This document shows positions 49,757-57,537 of a stretch of 64,000 nucleotides of DNA, piece after piece. Position 1 is the first letter of the stretch. Each line of letters begins with the position of its first letter. The stretch spans positions 1-64,000 of the forward strand of contig DATATB010000099.1 in NCBI GenBank assembly GCA_036268995.1. Direction: 5' to 3'. The translations under genes and the position numbers were made by a program. The notes under the pieces were generated by a model, which was given only the letters and a program-made list of their open reading frames with translations, was not told the origin of the DNA and did no database searches. The DNA is from DATATB01 sp036268995 (GTDB lineage: Bacteria > Planctomycetota > Planctomycetia > Pirellulales > PNKZ01).

Positions 49757-50278
49757 CTAGCGGAAATTGGCTCGCATATCGGCCCGCAGGAGACTAAAGC
49801 TGCGATGGATTTCGTTTTTGCACTGCTCGCGGGCGAGCGCCTCGATCTTGTGGTCTTTTGTCGCGAGCACCCTTGTGGCCATGCGGTGGCCTTCGCCCAG
49901 GCTGACCGTGATCTCCGGCAGTGGGCGCGTGGCGCGATCGGTGAACCTCTCATTCCACGTCGAGCCCGAGGCCGCACCGGCCGCTGAGTGCGACGAATCG
50001 GCGGCGGAACCGGGCTGCTGGCGCCACAGCGTCGCGCCATCGGCGGGCGAGCCGGGCGCCGCGTCGGACAGCAATGGCAGAATGTCGCGAACGGAAGTGG
50101 GAACGGATTGACCGGACGATAATGGGTTGGAGGCGACGAAACGTGCAGCGGTTGGGGGAACACCTTCGTCCGGCGGCGGCAGAAAAGGCAACGTGGCAAG
50201 GATCGCTGGATCGAGCGTAGGCAAGCTCGATCGCGGGGCTGCTGGGGTTTCGTCTGTCTCGGGAATCGTTGGCGGCAC
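49757..50278 (-). CDS. Pro-rich hypothetical protein, second half of a gene split by TGA
   Basis: 173 residues from a GTG, but the same frame is open for 14 more codons up to a TGA that ends the gene at 50321-50551. Reading through it gives one continuous Pro/Ser-rich protein (PGIAPPSVSSLSPFVPPTIP). Residues 1-110 are low-complexity (PRSSLPTLDPAILATLPFLP). The C-terminal 60 residues are a charged folded segment (EITVSLGEGHRMATRVLATK, CKNEIHRSFSLLRADMRANF). It lies 49 bases upstream of the effector gene on the same strand. Function unknown; possibly an accessory or delivery protein of the effector. Confidence 0.55.
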   Translation of the reverse strand: MPPTIPETDETPAAPRSSLPTLDPAILATLPFLPPPDEGVPPTAARFVASNPLSSGQSVPTSVRDILPLLSDAAPGSPADGATLWRQQPGSAADSSHSAAGAASGSTWNERFTDRATRPLPEITVSLGEGHRMATRVLATKDHKIEALAREQCKNEIHRSFSLLRADMRANFR

Positions 50279-50320
50279 AAATGGCGACAGACTGGAGACG
50301 CTGGGCGGCGCGATGCCGGG

Positions 50321-50551
50321 TCAGGTGGGGTCGGGCGACATGATGCCGGTCTTGCCCGAGCGAAAGATGGCCGGCGGTTCGGCAGATGTGAGTACGTCGG
50401 CCGGCGACGGCGCGATCAGAACTTCTGCCGGCTCCGCGGCGAGCAGATCGAGGATTGCATCGTGGCCCGGCGGGCGGGGCGAATTGGCGTCGGAACGTGG
50501 GAGCAGGTCGGCAGGGATGAGTTTTTCTAGATCGAGATTTTTATCAGTCAT
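50321..50551 (-). CDS. Short Pro-rich protein, first half of a gene split by TGA
   Basis: 76 residues, MTDKNLDLEKLIPADLLPRS to GKTGIMSPDPT, then TGA followed by C. The frame continues into the 49757-50278 gene. The composition (Pro, Ala, Asp) matches the downstream part, so the two are likely one 264-codon gene interrupted by a nonsense codon, or a gene with stop-codon readthrough. First gene of the effector locus. Confidence 0.55.
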   Translation of the reverse strand: MTDKNLDLEKLIPADLLPRSDANSPRPPGHDAILDLLAAEPAEVLIAPSPADVLTSAEPPAIFRSGKTGIMSPDPT

Positions 50552-51046
50552 CTGCGGCCTCGGAAAATAGGGATGGAAAGGAAAGCGGTTGGCGGATCCG
50601 TTGCTCGGACGCGAGGCTTGGTTCGAAGCAAAAAAAAAGAGCCCGACGCAAGCGATGGTCGAAATCGACCAGCTTGCGACGGGCTCTTTTTGATACCTGA
50701 TCTTACGTCAGGTCCTGCGGATACCCACCTCAGCGACGTGTTGCGAGATGATAGCGCAGCCGGTGGCTAATTTCAACGAAGGAAATGAAAAAATCCGCGC
50801 GGCTTGTCGGATCGACCGTGCGGGCGTTTCGCGGATCACATGTCCCAATCGCCGCGCTTCCCGGTCCGTTCGATCGCGCAAAATGATGTGTGCGTGCGTG
50901 CGAGCCGGCCAATCGCGGCTGCCTCGCCTGCGCAAGACCGTCGGCAGCCGAGTCTTTCGAGCCCGCAGCCGACCAGCAATCGGCACCACCGGCATTTGCC
51001 TCCGACTTGCGCGAGGGTAGGATTAGGATGGCGAGAGGAGCAAGAA
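50552..51046. other. Intergenic region between effector locus and a plus-strand gene
   Basis: 495 bases. It contains the long hairpin described separately (50630-50691) and the Shine-Dalgarno of the gene at 51047. The remaining sequence shows no supported gene. The effector-locus promoter should lie between 50552 and 50629 on the minus strand, but I see no clear -35/-10 pair. Confidence 0.55.
50630..50691. terminator. Strong bidirectional hairpin
   Basis: Arms AGAGCCCGACGCAAGC and GCTTGCGACGGGCTCT (one mismatch), with an inner stem GGTCG/CGACC around AAAT. An A-run lies on the left and a T-run on the right, so it can terminate transcription from both sides. It sits 80 bases upstream of the effector locus start. 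Confidence 0.8.
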
Positions 51047-51409
51047 ATGAACCCGATTTCGACGTCGACAACTGCGGCGGAACTGGATCGCATGCACGCG
51101 ATCTATCGCCAGGGGGGAGCTGCGCGGGCCATGGCGCCTCATGTCGTGTATGTCGAAGCCGGATGCCCGCATGCCGGCTGTGCGCAGCACTTGCAAGCCA
51201 TTGACTTCCGGCTGGAAGCGTTCGGCCGCAACGTCCATGACAGTCTGGTGAAAGCCTGGTGGGACGACACGGGCTTCGTGGGCCGCTGCCCCGGCTGCGG
51301 CCAGTGGATCCATTTCACGATCCGCGACAAGCGCGCCGTCAGCGACGCCGAGGCCGCCGCACTGCCGCAACTCCCTGCAAATTGGGCCACCGAAGCGGTA
51401 ATTCTGTAG
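51047..51409 (+). CDS. Small Cys-pair hypothetical protein
   Basis: 120 residues from the ATG at 51047 with AGAGGAG seven bases upstream; a longer frame lacks a Shine-Dalgarno. Cysteines occur as CPHAGC and CPGCGQW, which with two His (APHVVYVEAGCPHAG; GQWIHF) could bind one zinc. The middle has RLEAFGRNVHDSLVKAWWDD. The pattern suggests a small zinc-binding cytoplasmic protein. I recognise no family. It is followed by a convergent gene pair. Confidence 0.65.
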   Translation: MNPISTSTTAAELDRMHAIYRQGGAARAMAPHVVYVEAGCPHAGCAQHLQAIDFRLEAFGRNVHDSLVKAWWDDTGFVGRCPGCGQWIHFTIRDKRAVSDAEAAALPQLPANWATEAVIL

Positions 51410-51503
51410 CCCTTCGGATCGGGCACTCCGCGCCCGTTGACCGGCCCTGCAAGCCCATCTCGGCGCCGAGGACCAGTTCCTCTTTCGATTCATCATTCCG
51501 CAT

Positions 51504-52475
51504 TCATCCTTCATCATTCTTTTCGAGGTACGATTCCAGCTTGTCGAACGAGCCGGTCCAGCCTTGGGTCATGCCGCCCTTGGCCTTGATGAAGGTTTCC
51601 AGCTCCTCGCGGGTCGTGGCGCCATGCGGCTCCCAGCTCACGGTCACGCGCGTGCGATCGGTACCTTCCGCCGCCAGCTCGACGGTGGTCTGCATCGTGG
51701 CGGGCCACGTCGGCGACATCGGATGCCGCGTGACGTTCTCCTGGTCGTCGCAAAACTGCTGCGTGTAGACCAGCCGGCCGGGCTGTTCGATCTGCAGATA
51801 CTCGGCGCGGCCATACATCTTCACTTCGCCGGCGGGGCCTTTGCCCGTCATGAAATAGAACGTGCTGCCGCCGAGCCGGATGTCGGAGCGGATGAATTGC
51901 ATTTCGAATCCCGTTGGAGGCAGCCATTTCGAAAAGTGCTGCGGATCGCTCCACATCTGGAACATCACGTCCAGCGGCGCGTCGAACGTGCGCGTGATCA
52001 CGAATTGCTCGTGGCCGGACGATTCCTTTTTCAGGTATTCGGCCAGGCGATCCCAGGTGGCGTCGCCGCCCGCCTTCTTGATGAACTTGCGCGTCTCGTC
52101 GGCGGCCTCCGGCGTGGGCAGGCTCATGGTCATGTCCATCCGGGTCTTGCCGCCGGTTTCAGAGAACAAGACCGTGACGCGAAACATGGGCGGCCGGTCG
52201 TCGCTGCCGCCGTGGTCGTAGACCAGCTTCTTCTGGGGCTCGACTTCGAAATAGCGCGTCACGTTCGGATAGTCGACGCCGTCGGGTCCGTGCATCGTGT
52301 ATTTCCAATGGCCGCCGGGCCGCAAGTCTTTGCTGTGGGTCGTGAGCGTAAAGCCGCGCGGGCCCCACCACTGCGCCGTCTGCTCGGGGTCGGTCCAGGC
52401 ATCCCAGACCGCTTCGACCGGAGCGTCGTAAATCCGCGTGATTCGGATTTCGTTGGACTTATTGCTTGCGACCAC
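51504..52475 (-). CDS. Protein with two tandem AHSA1/SRPBCC domains
   Basis: 323 residues made of two consecutive AHSA1-type SRPBCC domains, each beginning with ITRIYDAPVEAVWDAWTDPE and ITRTFDAPLDVMFQMWSDPQ and each ending in a helix with EYL.K. The domains are about 155 residues, and members bind hydrophobic ligands. The first ten residues overlap the arsR-type gene upstream by 17 bases, so the two are coupled. ArsR-AHSA1 pairs are common; a tandem duplication inside one chain is less usual. Confidence 0.88.
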   Translation of the reverse strand: MVASNKSNEIRITRIYDAPVEAVWDAWTDPEQTAQWWGPRGFTLTTHSKDLRPGGHWKYTMHGPDGVDYPNVTRYFEVEPQKKLVYDHGGSDDRPPMFRVTVLFSETGGKTRMDMTMSLPTPEAADETRKFIKKAGGDATWDRLAEYLKKESSGHEQFVITRTFDAPLDVMFQMWSDPQHFSKWLPPTGFEMQFIRSDIRLGGSTFYFMTGKGPAGEVKMYGRAEYLQIEQPGRLVYTQQFCDDQENVTRHPMSPTWPATMQTTVELAAEGTDRTRVTVSWEPHGATTREELETFIKAKGGMTQGWTGSFDKLESYLEKNDEG

Positions 52476-52863
52476 GTGATTTTCCTTTCGCGTGCTTTTT
52501 GGCGGTGACGGCTTTTGAAGCGACTTCCACGGCCTTTTTCGCGGTGACCTTTTTCAGATACTCCCCCAGCCGGTCGAAGCTCTCTTCCCAAAACGCCCGA
52601 TACTGCTCCATCCAATCGGCCGCGGTCTTGAGCCCGTCGGCGTTCAGCTTGCACGGCCGCCATTGGGCGTCGCGGCCTTTGGTGATCAGGCCGGCCCGCT
52701 CCAAGACTTTTACGTGCTTGGTGACCGCCGGCAGGCTCATCTCGCCCAGAAAAGGTCTGGCCAAATCCGAAACGTTGGCCTCGCCGTGGGCAAGCCGCGC
52801 CAGCATGGCCCTGCGCGTCGGGTCTGCCAGTGCCGCGAATGTCTGGCTCAGGGTATCTTGCAT
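52459..52863 (-). CDS. ArsR-family transcriptional regulator
   Basis: 134 residues. Winged helix-turn-helix at 5-85 (FAALADPTRRAMLARLAHGE, SLPAVTKHVKVLERAGLITK). This is the subgroup that lacks metal-binding cysteines and pairs with AHSA1 proteins. The C-terminal tail is strongly basic (AKKAVEVASKAVTAKKHAKG) and could add DNA contacts; that tail is not usual for the family. First gene of the pair; the palindrome at 52880 lies just upstream. Confidence 0.88.
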   Translation of the reverse strand: MQDTLSQTFAALADPTRRAMLARLAHGEANVSDLARPFLGEMSLPAVTKHVKVLERAGLITKGRDAQWRPCKLNADGLKTAADWMEQYRAFWEESFDRLGEYLKKVTAKKAVEVASKAVTAKKHAKGKSRGRKQ

Positions 52864-52879
52864 GCCAACTATACCATCG

Positions 52880-52891
52880 GGTTAATTAACC
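52880..52891. promoter_or_regulatory. Candidate ArsR operator
   Basis: GGTTAATTAACC is a perfect 12-base palindrome 17 bases upstream of the arsR-type start. It is followed by TTAAC-N6-GTTAA sequence. The AT-rich spot in a GC-rich region suits an operator overlapping the promoter. Confidence 0.5.
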
Positions 52892-53056
52892 TGAAAGTTA
52901 AATATAAGGCAATGCTGGCTGCGCGTCAAGATGACGCACGCGATCGGTTGCAGCCTCGTGCCGAATAAGAGAGACCCGATTAGAATGCGATGACCTCAAC
53001 GGTTCACGCGACGAGCCGGAGCGTAATTCTTTCCAAGCCAGTGAGTGGGACTCGAC

Positions 53057-53919
53057 ATGCACAAACTTTGTTTGCTCTGCGCGGTGGTCGCGGGTCTGCC
53101 TGTCCACGCCGCGCGGGCGGACGAATCCGCAGTGCGGCGCAGCACGTGGAATGGATTTGAGCGACTGGATTTCGAAGTCGCGGGCCGAGCGGCGCTGTTG
53201 ATCGTGCCGAAAGAGGCGGCGCCTGGCCGGCCGTGGATCTGGCGCACCGAGTTTTTCGGCCATGAGCCGCAGGCGGACGTGGCCTTGGTCGGCAAGGGCT
53301 TTCACGCGGCCTACATCAACGTGCAGAACATGTACGGCGGCCCCGAAGCCATGCGGCTGATGGATGCGTTCTACGCCGATTTGCGGTAGCGGCGGCCAAG
53401 GTCGTGCTGGAAGGTTTCAGCCGCGGCGGGCTGTTCGCCTTCAATTGGGCCGCCCGAAACCCGGACAAGGTGGCTTGCATCTATGCCGACGCGCCGGTCT
53501 GCGACTTCAAGAACTGGCCCGGCGGCAAGGGCCGCGGTCCCGGCTCCAAGGGCGACTGGGAGCGATGTCTCCACGCGTACGGCCTGACAGAAGCCGAGGC
53601 CCTGGCCTACAAGCTCAACCCGGTGGACAACCTCGCCCCCCTAGCGAAGGCCGGCATCCCGCTCTTGGTTGTCTGCGGCGAAGCGGACGAGGTCGTGCCG
53701 ATCGAAGAGAACACGCGCCTGGTCGAACAGCGCTACAAAAAGCTCGGCGGCTCCATCACCGTCATCGCCAAACCCGGCGTCAAGCATCACCCCCACAGCC
53801 TCTCCGATCCCACGCCCATCGTGAACTTCGTCCTCGAGCACACTCGTCTCGGGCGCCGAACCGCGAAAAAAATGCGGCCCGATAGCAGCGGCGGGGCGGC
53901 AAGGTTGCTAAACTTGTAG
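53057..53919 (+). pseudogene. Frameshifted exported alpha/beta hydrolase
   Basis: The first part, from the ATG at 53057, has a signal peptide (LCLLCAVVAGLPVHAARA) and runs in frame to a TAG at 53389. The second part (frame shifted by one base, from 53404) holds the catalytic Ser in GFSRGGLFAFNWAARNPDKV, the Asp region in CGEADEVVP and the His in KHHPHSLSDPTPIVNFVL. Reading the second frame back gives a good join at DL-AVAAAKVVLEGFSRGG, so a single base was lost or gained near 53383. The two pieces together would be about 285 residues, the usual family length. A sequencing error cannot be excluded. Confidence 0.8.
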
Positions 53920-54047
53920 GCGTTCTGGGCCAGGCTCGGGTCCGGCTCAGCGTACGGATAAAGGCGGAACCGTCGTTTGGTATCTGTTGCCAGCGGGGCT
54001 GATACTAGGCCCAGCCTTTGCCGCACGCCACTGGGAACCATTTTTCC

Positions 54048-56066
54048 GTGAAAACCAACACGCAGCTTCTGCCTGAGGCCGAACCCAGTTCGCCCTCGCC
54101 CGCCGGCAGCACGTCAGTCGATCCGCCCGCGCCGCCGGTTCCGCACCATCGCAGCTATTGGCTGTGGATCATGTGTTTGACCGGCGTGGATTACTTCAGC
54201 ACGCTCGGCTATCAGCCTTCGATCGCCTTCGACTCGGCCGGAGTCTTGGCGCCCATCGCCACGGTGGTGCTCGTGTTGGTCACGCTGTTTGGCGCTTTGC
54301 CGGTGTACTCGCACGTGGCCGAAAAGTCGTCAAATGGCCAGGGCTCGATTGCGATGCTCGAACGCCTGGTACACGGTTGGACCGGCAAGACCATGGTGCT
54401 GGCACTACTGGGCTTCGCCGCGACCGATTTCGTGATTACCAAAACCCTGTCGGCCGCCGATGCGGCCGAACATCTGATCCACAATCCGCTGTGGAACAAC
54501 ATGCCCGACGCAATCCGGCAGCTCTCCGAAGACCACCAGCGGATGGGCGTCACCGTGTTTTTGCTGATCATGCTCAGCGCCACGTTCATGCGCGGCTTCA
54601 AGGAGGTCATCGGCTTGGCGGTTGGCATCGTCGGCGTCTACCTGTTTCTCAACCTGCTGGTCATCGGCAGCGGGCTGGTGCATCTGGCTGGGCATCCCGA
54701 AAAGTTCATGGTCTGGTATCAGCATTTGACGACCGGCCAATGGCACTTGAAACACGATCACGGGTTCGGGACGGGCTGGTGGACGATCATCGGGCTGAGC
54801 GTGCTTTATTTTCCCAAATTGGCGCTGGGGCTCAGCGGGTTCGAAACTGGCGTGGCCGTCATGCCGCTGATCAAGGGCGATCCCGACGATCATCACGATC
54901 GTCCGGTGGGGCGAATCCGTAACACTCGCAAGCTGCTAATGACTGCCGCGGTGGTCATGTCGATCTTCCTGCTCGGGTCGTCGATGGTCACCGCCACGCT
55001 GATTGCTCCGGGCGATTTGCGCGAGCCCGGCCCGGCGGCCAATCGGGCCTTGGCCTTTTTGGCGCATGGCGAGGGGCCCGACCGGATCAATCCCATGTTC
55101 GGCGAAGTCTTTGGCACCATCTACGATCTGAGCACCGTGGTCATTCTCAGCTTCGCGGGACTCAGCGCCATGGCCGGATTGCTGAATCTGGTGCCGCAAT
55201 ACTTGCCTCGCTTTGGGATGGCGCCGGAATGGTCGCGGGCCGTTCGCCCGTTGGTCGTCTTGTTCACCGTCATTAATTTGTTCGTGAACTGGATCTTCAA
55301 TGCCGACGTGGTGGCGCAAGGGGGCGCCTATGCCACGGGCGTGCTGGTATTGATGACCAGCGCATGCGTCGCCACGGTGATCGATCGCTGGCGCGCCGGC
55401 AGCGGCTCGTGGGCCGCGCGCCTGCCCTGGTTCCCGCTGGCAATTAGCGTGGTCTTCGTCTACACCACTGCCACCAACATGATCGAACGCCCCGACGGCA
55501 TCAAAATCGCCAGTTGGTTTATCATTGCGATTGTCGTCTCCTCATTCGGGTCGCGTCTGAAACGCAGCACTGAACTGCGATTCAAGGCTTTTGAATTCGT
55601 GAATCTGGAATCCAAGTTCCTGTGGGACAGCCTGAAACATTACGAGTTTCCGGTGCTGGTTCCGCACCGCCCCGGGCGACGCCACCTGGACAAAAAGGAG
55701 GCCAGCATTCGCGCGCGGCATCGCCTCTCGCCCGAAGTACCCATCGTGTTTATCGAGGCCGAGCTAGGTGATCCCAGCGAGTTCCAGCAGAGTCCGCTCA
55801 TGGAAGTTCTGTATGAGAACGGTCGTTTTATCGTCAGCGTCAAACGCTGTGCCTCGCTGGCGCATGTGATTGCGACGATTGCCCTTGAGATATCGCGCGT
55901 CGGCCAACCACCCGAAATTCATTTCGGCTGGTCCGACGAAGACCCCCTGGGGGCCGCTGTCGGATTTTTTCTCTTCGGTGCCGGGAACATCCCCTGGCGA
56001 GTGCGCGAACTGATTCGCAAAGCGGAGCCCAACGAGGATCGCCATCCGAAAGTCATCATCGGATAG
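54048..56066 (+). CDS. APC-superfamily amino-acid permease-like transporter
   Basis: 672 residues from a GTG at 54048 (a TTG at 54018 is also possible). About twelve membrane segments span residues 40-510, with the first at DYFSTLGYQPSIAFDSAGVL and the conserved GFETGVAVMPLI region near 275. The fold and motifs resemble APC permeases. A long soluble C-terminal domain follows (residues 515-672: RFKAFEFVNLESKFLWDSLK, VPIVFIEAELGDPSEF), which standard amino-acid permeases lack, and which may sense a ligand. The substrate cannot be told from sequence. Confidence 0.82.
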   Translation: MKTNTQLLPEAEPSSPSPAGSTSVDPPAPPVPHHRSYWLWIMCLTGVDYFSTLGYQPSIAFDSAGVLAPIATVVLVLVTLFGALPVYSHVAEKSSNGQGSIAMLERLVHGWTGKTMVLALLGFAATDFVITKTLSAADAAEHLIHNPLWNNMPDAIRQLSEDHQRMGVTVFLLIMLSATFMRGFKEVIGLAVGIVGVYLFLNLLVIGSGLVHLAGHPEKFMVWYQHLTTGQWHLKHDHGFGTGWWTIIGLSVLYFPKLALGLSGFETGVAVMPLIKGDPDDHHDRPVGRIRNTRKLLMTAAVVMSIFLLGSSMVTATLIAPGDLREPGPAANRALAFLAHGEGPDRINPMFGEVFGTIYDLSTVVILSFAGLSAMAGLLNLVPQYLPRFGMAPEWSRAVRPLVVLFTVINLFVNWIFNADVVAQGGAYATGVLVLMTSACVATVIDRWRAGSGSWAARLPWFPLAISVVFVYTTATNMIERPDGIKIASWFIIAIVVSSFGSRLKRSTELRFKAFEFVNLESKFLWDSLKHYEFPVLVPHRPGRRHLDKKEASIRARHRLSPEVPIVFIEAELGDPSEFQQSPLMEVLYENGRFIVSVKRCASLAHVIATIALEISRVGQPPEIHFGWSDEDPLGAAVGFFLFGAGNIPWRVRELIRKAEPNEDRHPKVIIG

Positions 56067-56256
56067 CCTCTCCCCTAGCCGCGCTAATCTGCGACGCACG
56101 ATCCCGTTCTTCGTTCGCCGGATTTCATTCGGCACGCAGGTGCCCTTCGGCGGGCGCCCGAGCGTGCGACTATGGCCATCGGTTTGCCGCGGCTGAGGAC
56201 CATACACAATGCGTTCACCCCAAGACGTGAAAGAACACCCCTCGCGTCGCGACACG

Positions 56257-56290
56257 AAAAAGCCTTGCGATTTCTCGCAAGGCTCTTTTC
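56257..56290. terminator. Bidirectional terminator
   Basis: A perfect 9-base stem (GCCTTGCGA / TCGCAAGGC) with loop TTTC, preceded by an A-run and followed by TCTTTT. It can stop the transporter transcript and anything coming from the tmRNA side. Confidence 0.85.
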
Positions 56291-56292
56291 GA

Positions 56293-56306
56293 TGGAGGCG
56301 GCGGGA
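56293..56306 (-). repeat. 14-base copy of the tmRNA 3' end
   Basis: TGGAGGCGGCGGGA is identical to the plus-strand sequence at 56621-56634, the very 3' end of ssrA. It lies 328 bases further out. Short copies of the tmRNA 3' end are typical scars of integration into ssrA, but 14 GC-rich bases can also match by chance. Confidence 0.4.
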
Positions 56307-56510
56307 CGGGAATGGAATGGGGGTCTCCCCCACGGGCAAGAGCGATGCCGCAAACGACTTGCGGCAAGACCCTAAAGAATTGTCCGTATTCTGTTCGTGC
56401 CTGCGTGACGGCGATTGCCGTGGTTCGTCACCGCATGACGCGACTCTCGTGCCGCTCATTACCGCGTGGTCCGGCCTTTCCGCCGAGGTAACGAAAGAAA
56501 AAGGGGAGAA

Positions 56511-56616
56511 AGAAAAAGGGGACATTCTACTTTTCAGCAGAAAAAGAAAAAGGGGACATTCTACTTTTCAGCAGAAAGAAAAAGGGGACATTCCACTTTT
56601 CAGCAGAATGTCCCCC
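56511..56616. repeat. Three tandem copies of a REP-type unit
   Basis: Units of about 30 bases starting at 56511, 56545 and 56577 share AAAAAGGGGACATT followed by CTACTTTTCAGCAG (the third has CCAC). Copies are joined by a few A. Units of this kind accompany REP-associated tyrosine transposases in other genomes; no transposase gene is in this window. The last unit, with the AATGTCCCC after it, forms the tmRNA terminator. Confidence 0.75.
56576..56615 (-). terminator. tmRNA terminator formed by the last repeat unit
   Basis: On the minus strand, GGGGACATTC (56615-56606) pairs with GAATGTCCCC (56593-56584) around a 12-base loop, then TTTTTCTTT follows. It lies 6 bases beyond the ssrA discriminator base. 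Confidence 0.75.
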
Positions 56617-56620
56617 GGTG

Positions 56621-56979
56621 TGGAGGCGGCGGGAATTGAACCCGCGTCCCGTAACATTTCCACGCGAACTTCTACGTGCGTAGTCGGTGCATTTACGCTG
56701 TCGACCGTGGGTCCCCCAGCGACAGGGTGCGACACGATCCAGCGGAGCACGTTTTTAACCTCGGGAGTTCTCCACGGTTGGCCCGAGGCGGTCCGGATTT
56801 GGCAACTGACTTTTGGGTCTCTCCGACTAAGGCCCGCAGTCAGGGCAGCCTAATTAGGCAGCCAAAGCGTAGGAATCTTCGGCAATTGAAGATAACGGTC
56901 AGCTTTTTACGTGGCCAACTGACCAACCACGGCACGCCGCCCGCGCTTCTAGCTGTCCGGTCGATCCCAGTTCGCCCCC
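56621..56979 (-). ncRNA. ssrA: Transfer-messenger RNA (tmRNA)
   Basis: A 359-base tmRNA that rescues stalled ribosomes. The 5' end GGGGGCG and the 3' end CGCCTCC + discriminator A form a 7-base acceptor stem with a G-U pair at position 3, the alanine identity element. The T-arm GCGGGTTCAATTCCCGC is standard. No CCA is encoded. The tag frame begins at resume codon GCC (56883-56881) and reads AEDSYALAA then TAA; with the alanine charged on the RNA the tag is (A)AEDSYALAA. It is similar to other planctomycete tags. The 5' part is duplicated at 57981-58072. Confidence 0.95.
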
Positions 56980-57035
56980 GGAAATACCAAAGCGGTTTGG
57001 CCACCGCCCGGGACGTATCCCACGCGGCAGAAACG

Positions 57036-57041
57036 ATTATA
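57036..57041 (-). promoter_or_regulatory. -10 element of ssrA
   Basis: TATAAT on the minus strand, 57 bases before the 5' end of mature tmRNA, so the primary transcript would have a leader of about 50 bases. The same hexamer is kept in the duplicated copy at 58127-58132. No clear -35 element is visible. Confidence 0.5.
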
Positions 57042-57129
57042 CGCTCAGGAGGCTTGGACGACCAGATTGGCTCTAGGCCGGGAGACGACGAATGGATTGG
57101 AGCACGAGGTCCAGGGGTTGATCGCCCGA

Positions 57130-57537
57130 TCACTCGCCGAGGTCAATCCCCCATAAACGCAAGAGGTCGCGGCAGCCGCCGCGGAAATCCTGCTGAAAGT
57201 CGAGCACCTGGAATAGCCGTAGCCACTTGAGCGAGCCCAGTTCGCATGGCCGATACATGAGCGGGACAATCTTGTTCTCGTAGCGCCGCTCATTCAACGC
57301 GAAGGCTGTTTCGCGCCTGACCCACATTGACGTGATTGCATCTGGCGTCAGCAAAACCGCAAACCAGTCGCAGCGTTCCAAGGCCGCGAGAATCGCGTCT
57401 TGCCATGGCTGCCCGCCCAAAAGATCCTCGGGCGCGTAGAAAGTCGGCACTCCGTGTTCATTGAGGATGCCCGCCAGCGTCGAGGCCGCATCCCGGTCTA
57501 CGCTCGAGTGCGAAAGGAACCGCTCGTTAGGGCGCAT
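57130..57537 (-). CDS. TIR-domain protein (second gene of TIR pair)
   Basis: 135 residues consisting of one TIR domain and no fused partner domain. RFLSHSSVDRDAASTLAGIL is the first strand and helix, with the box 1 pattern F-L-S-H-S-S-x-D. GQPWQDAILAALERCDWFAV is the BB-to-C region, and MWVRRETAFAL carries the catalytic-type Glu76 after a W-x-x-x-E pattern. Bacterial TIR domains cleave NAD+ or make cyclic ADP-ribose signals in defence. Its ATG overlaps the stop of the upstream TIR gene by 11 bases. No Thoeris ThsA or other known effector lies nearby, so the pair is not a standard system. Confidence 0.85.
   Translation of the reverse strand: MRPNERFLSHSSVDRDAASTLAGILNEHGVPTFYAPEDLLGGQPWQDAILAALERCDWFAVLLTPDAITSMWVRRETAFALNERRYENKIVPLMYRPCELGSLKWLRLFQVLDFQQDFRGGCRDLLRLWGIDLGE

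Larger units (their letters stand above)
56067..56510. other. Intergenic region after the transporter
   Basis: 444 bases. It holds a bidirectional terminator hairpin (56257-56290) and a 14-base copy of the tmRNA 3' end (56293-56306). The rest shows no gene that I can support; the open frames here are without homology or Shine-Dalgarno. Confidence 0.6.

Noticed and set aside
48202..50280. 692-codon version of the HExxH effector
   Set aside because: The first 190 codons are an out-of-frame shadow of the Pro-rich gene; the ATG at 49707 fits the start of real protein sequence.
56511..56616. Three spaced repeats considered as a CRISPR array
   Set aside because: Units are joined by a few A only, with no spacers of usual length; they fit REP-type repeats.
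56676..57230. Plus-strand open frame across the tmRNA gene
   Set aside because: The region is a tmRNA on the minus strand with all expected structural elements; the frame is accidental.
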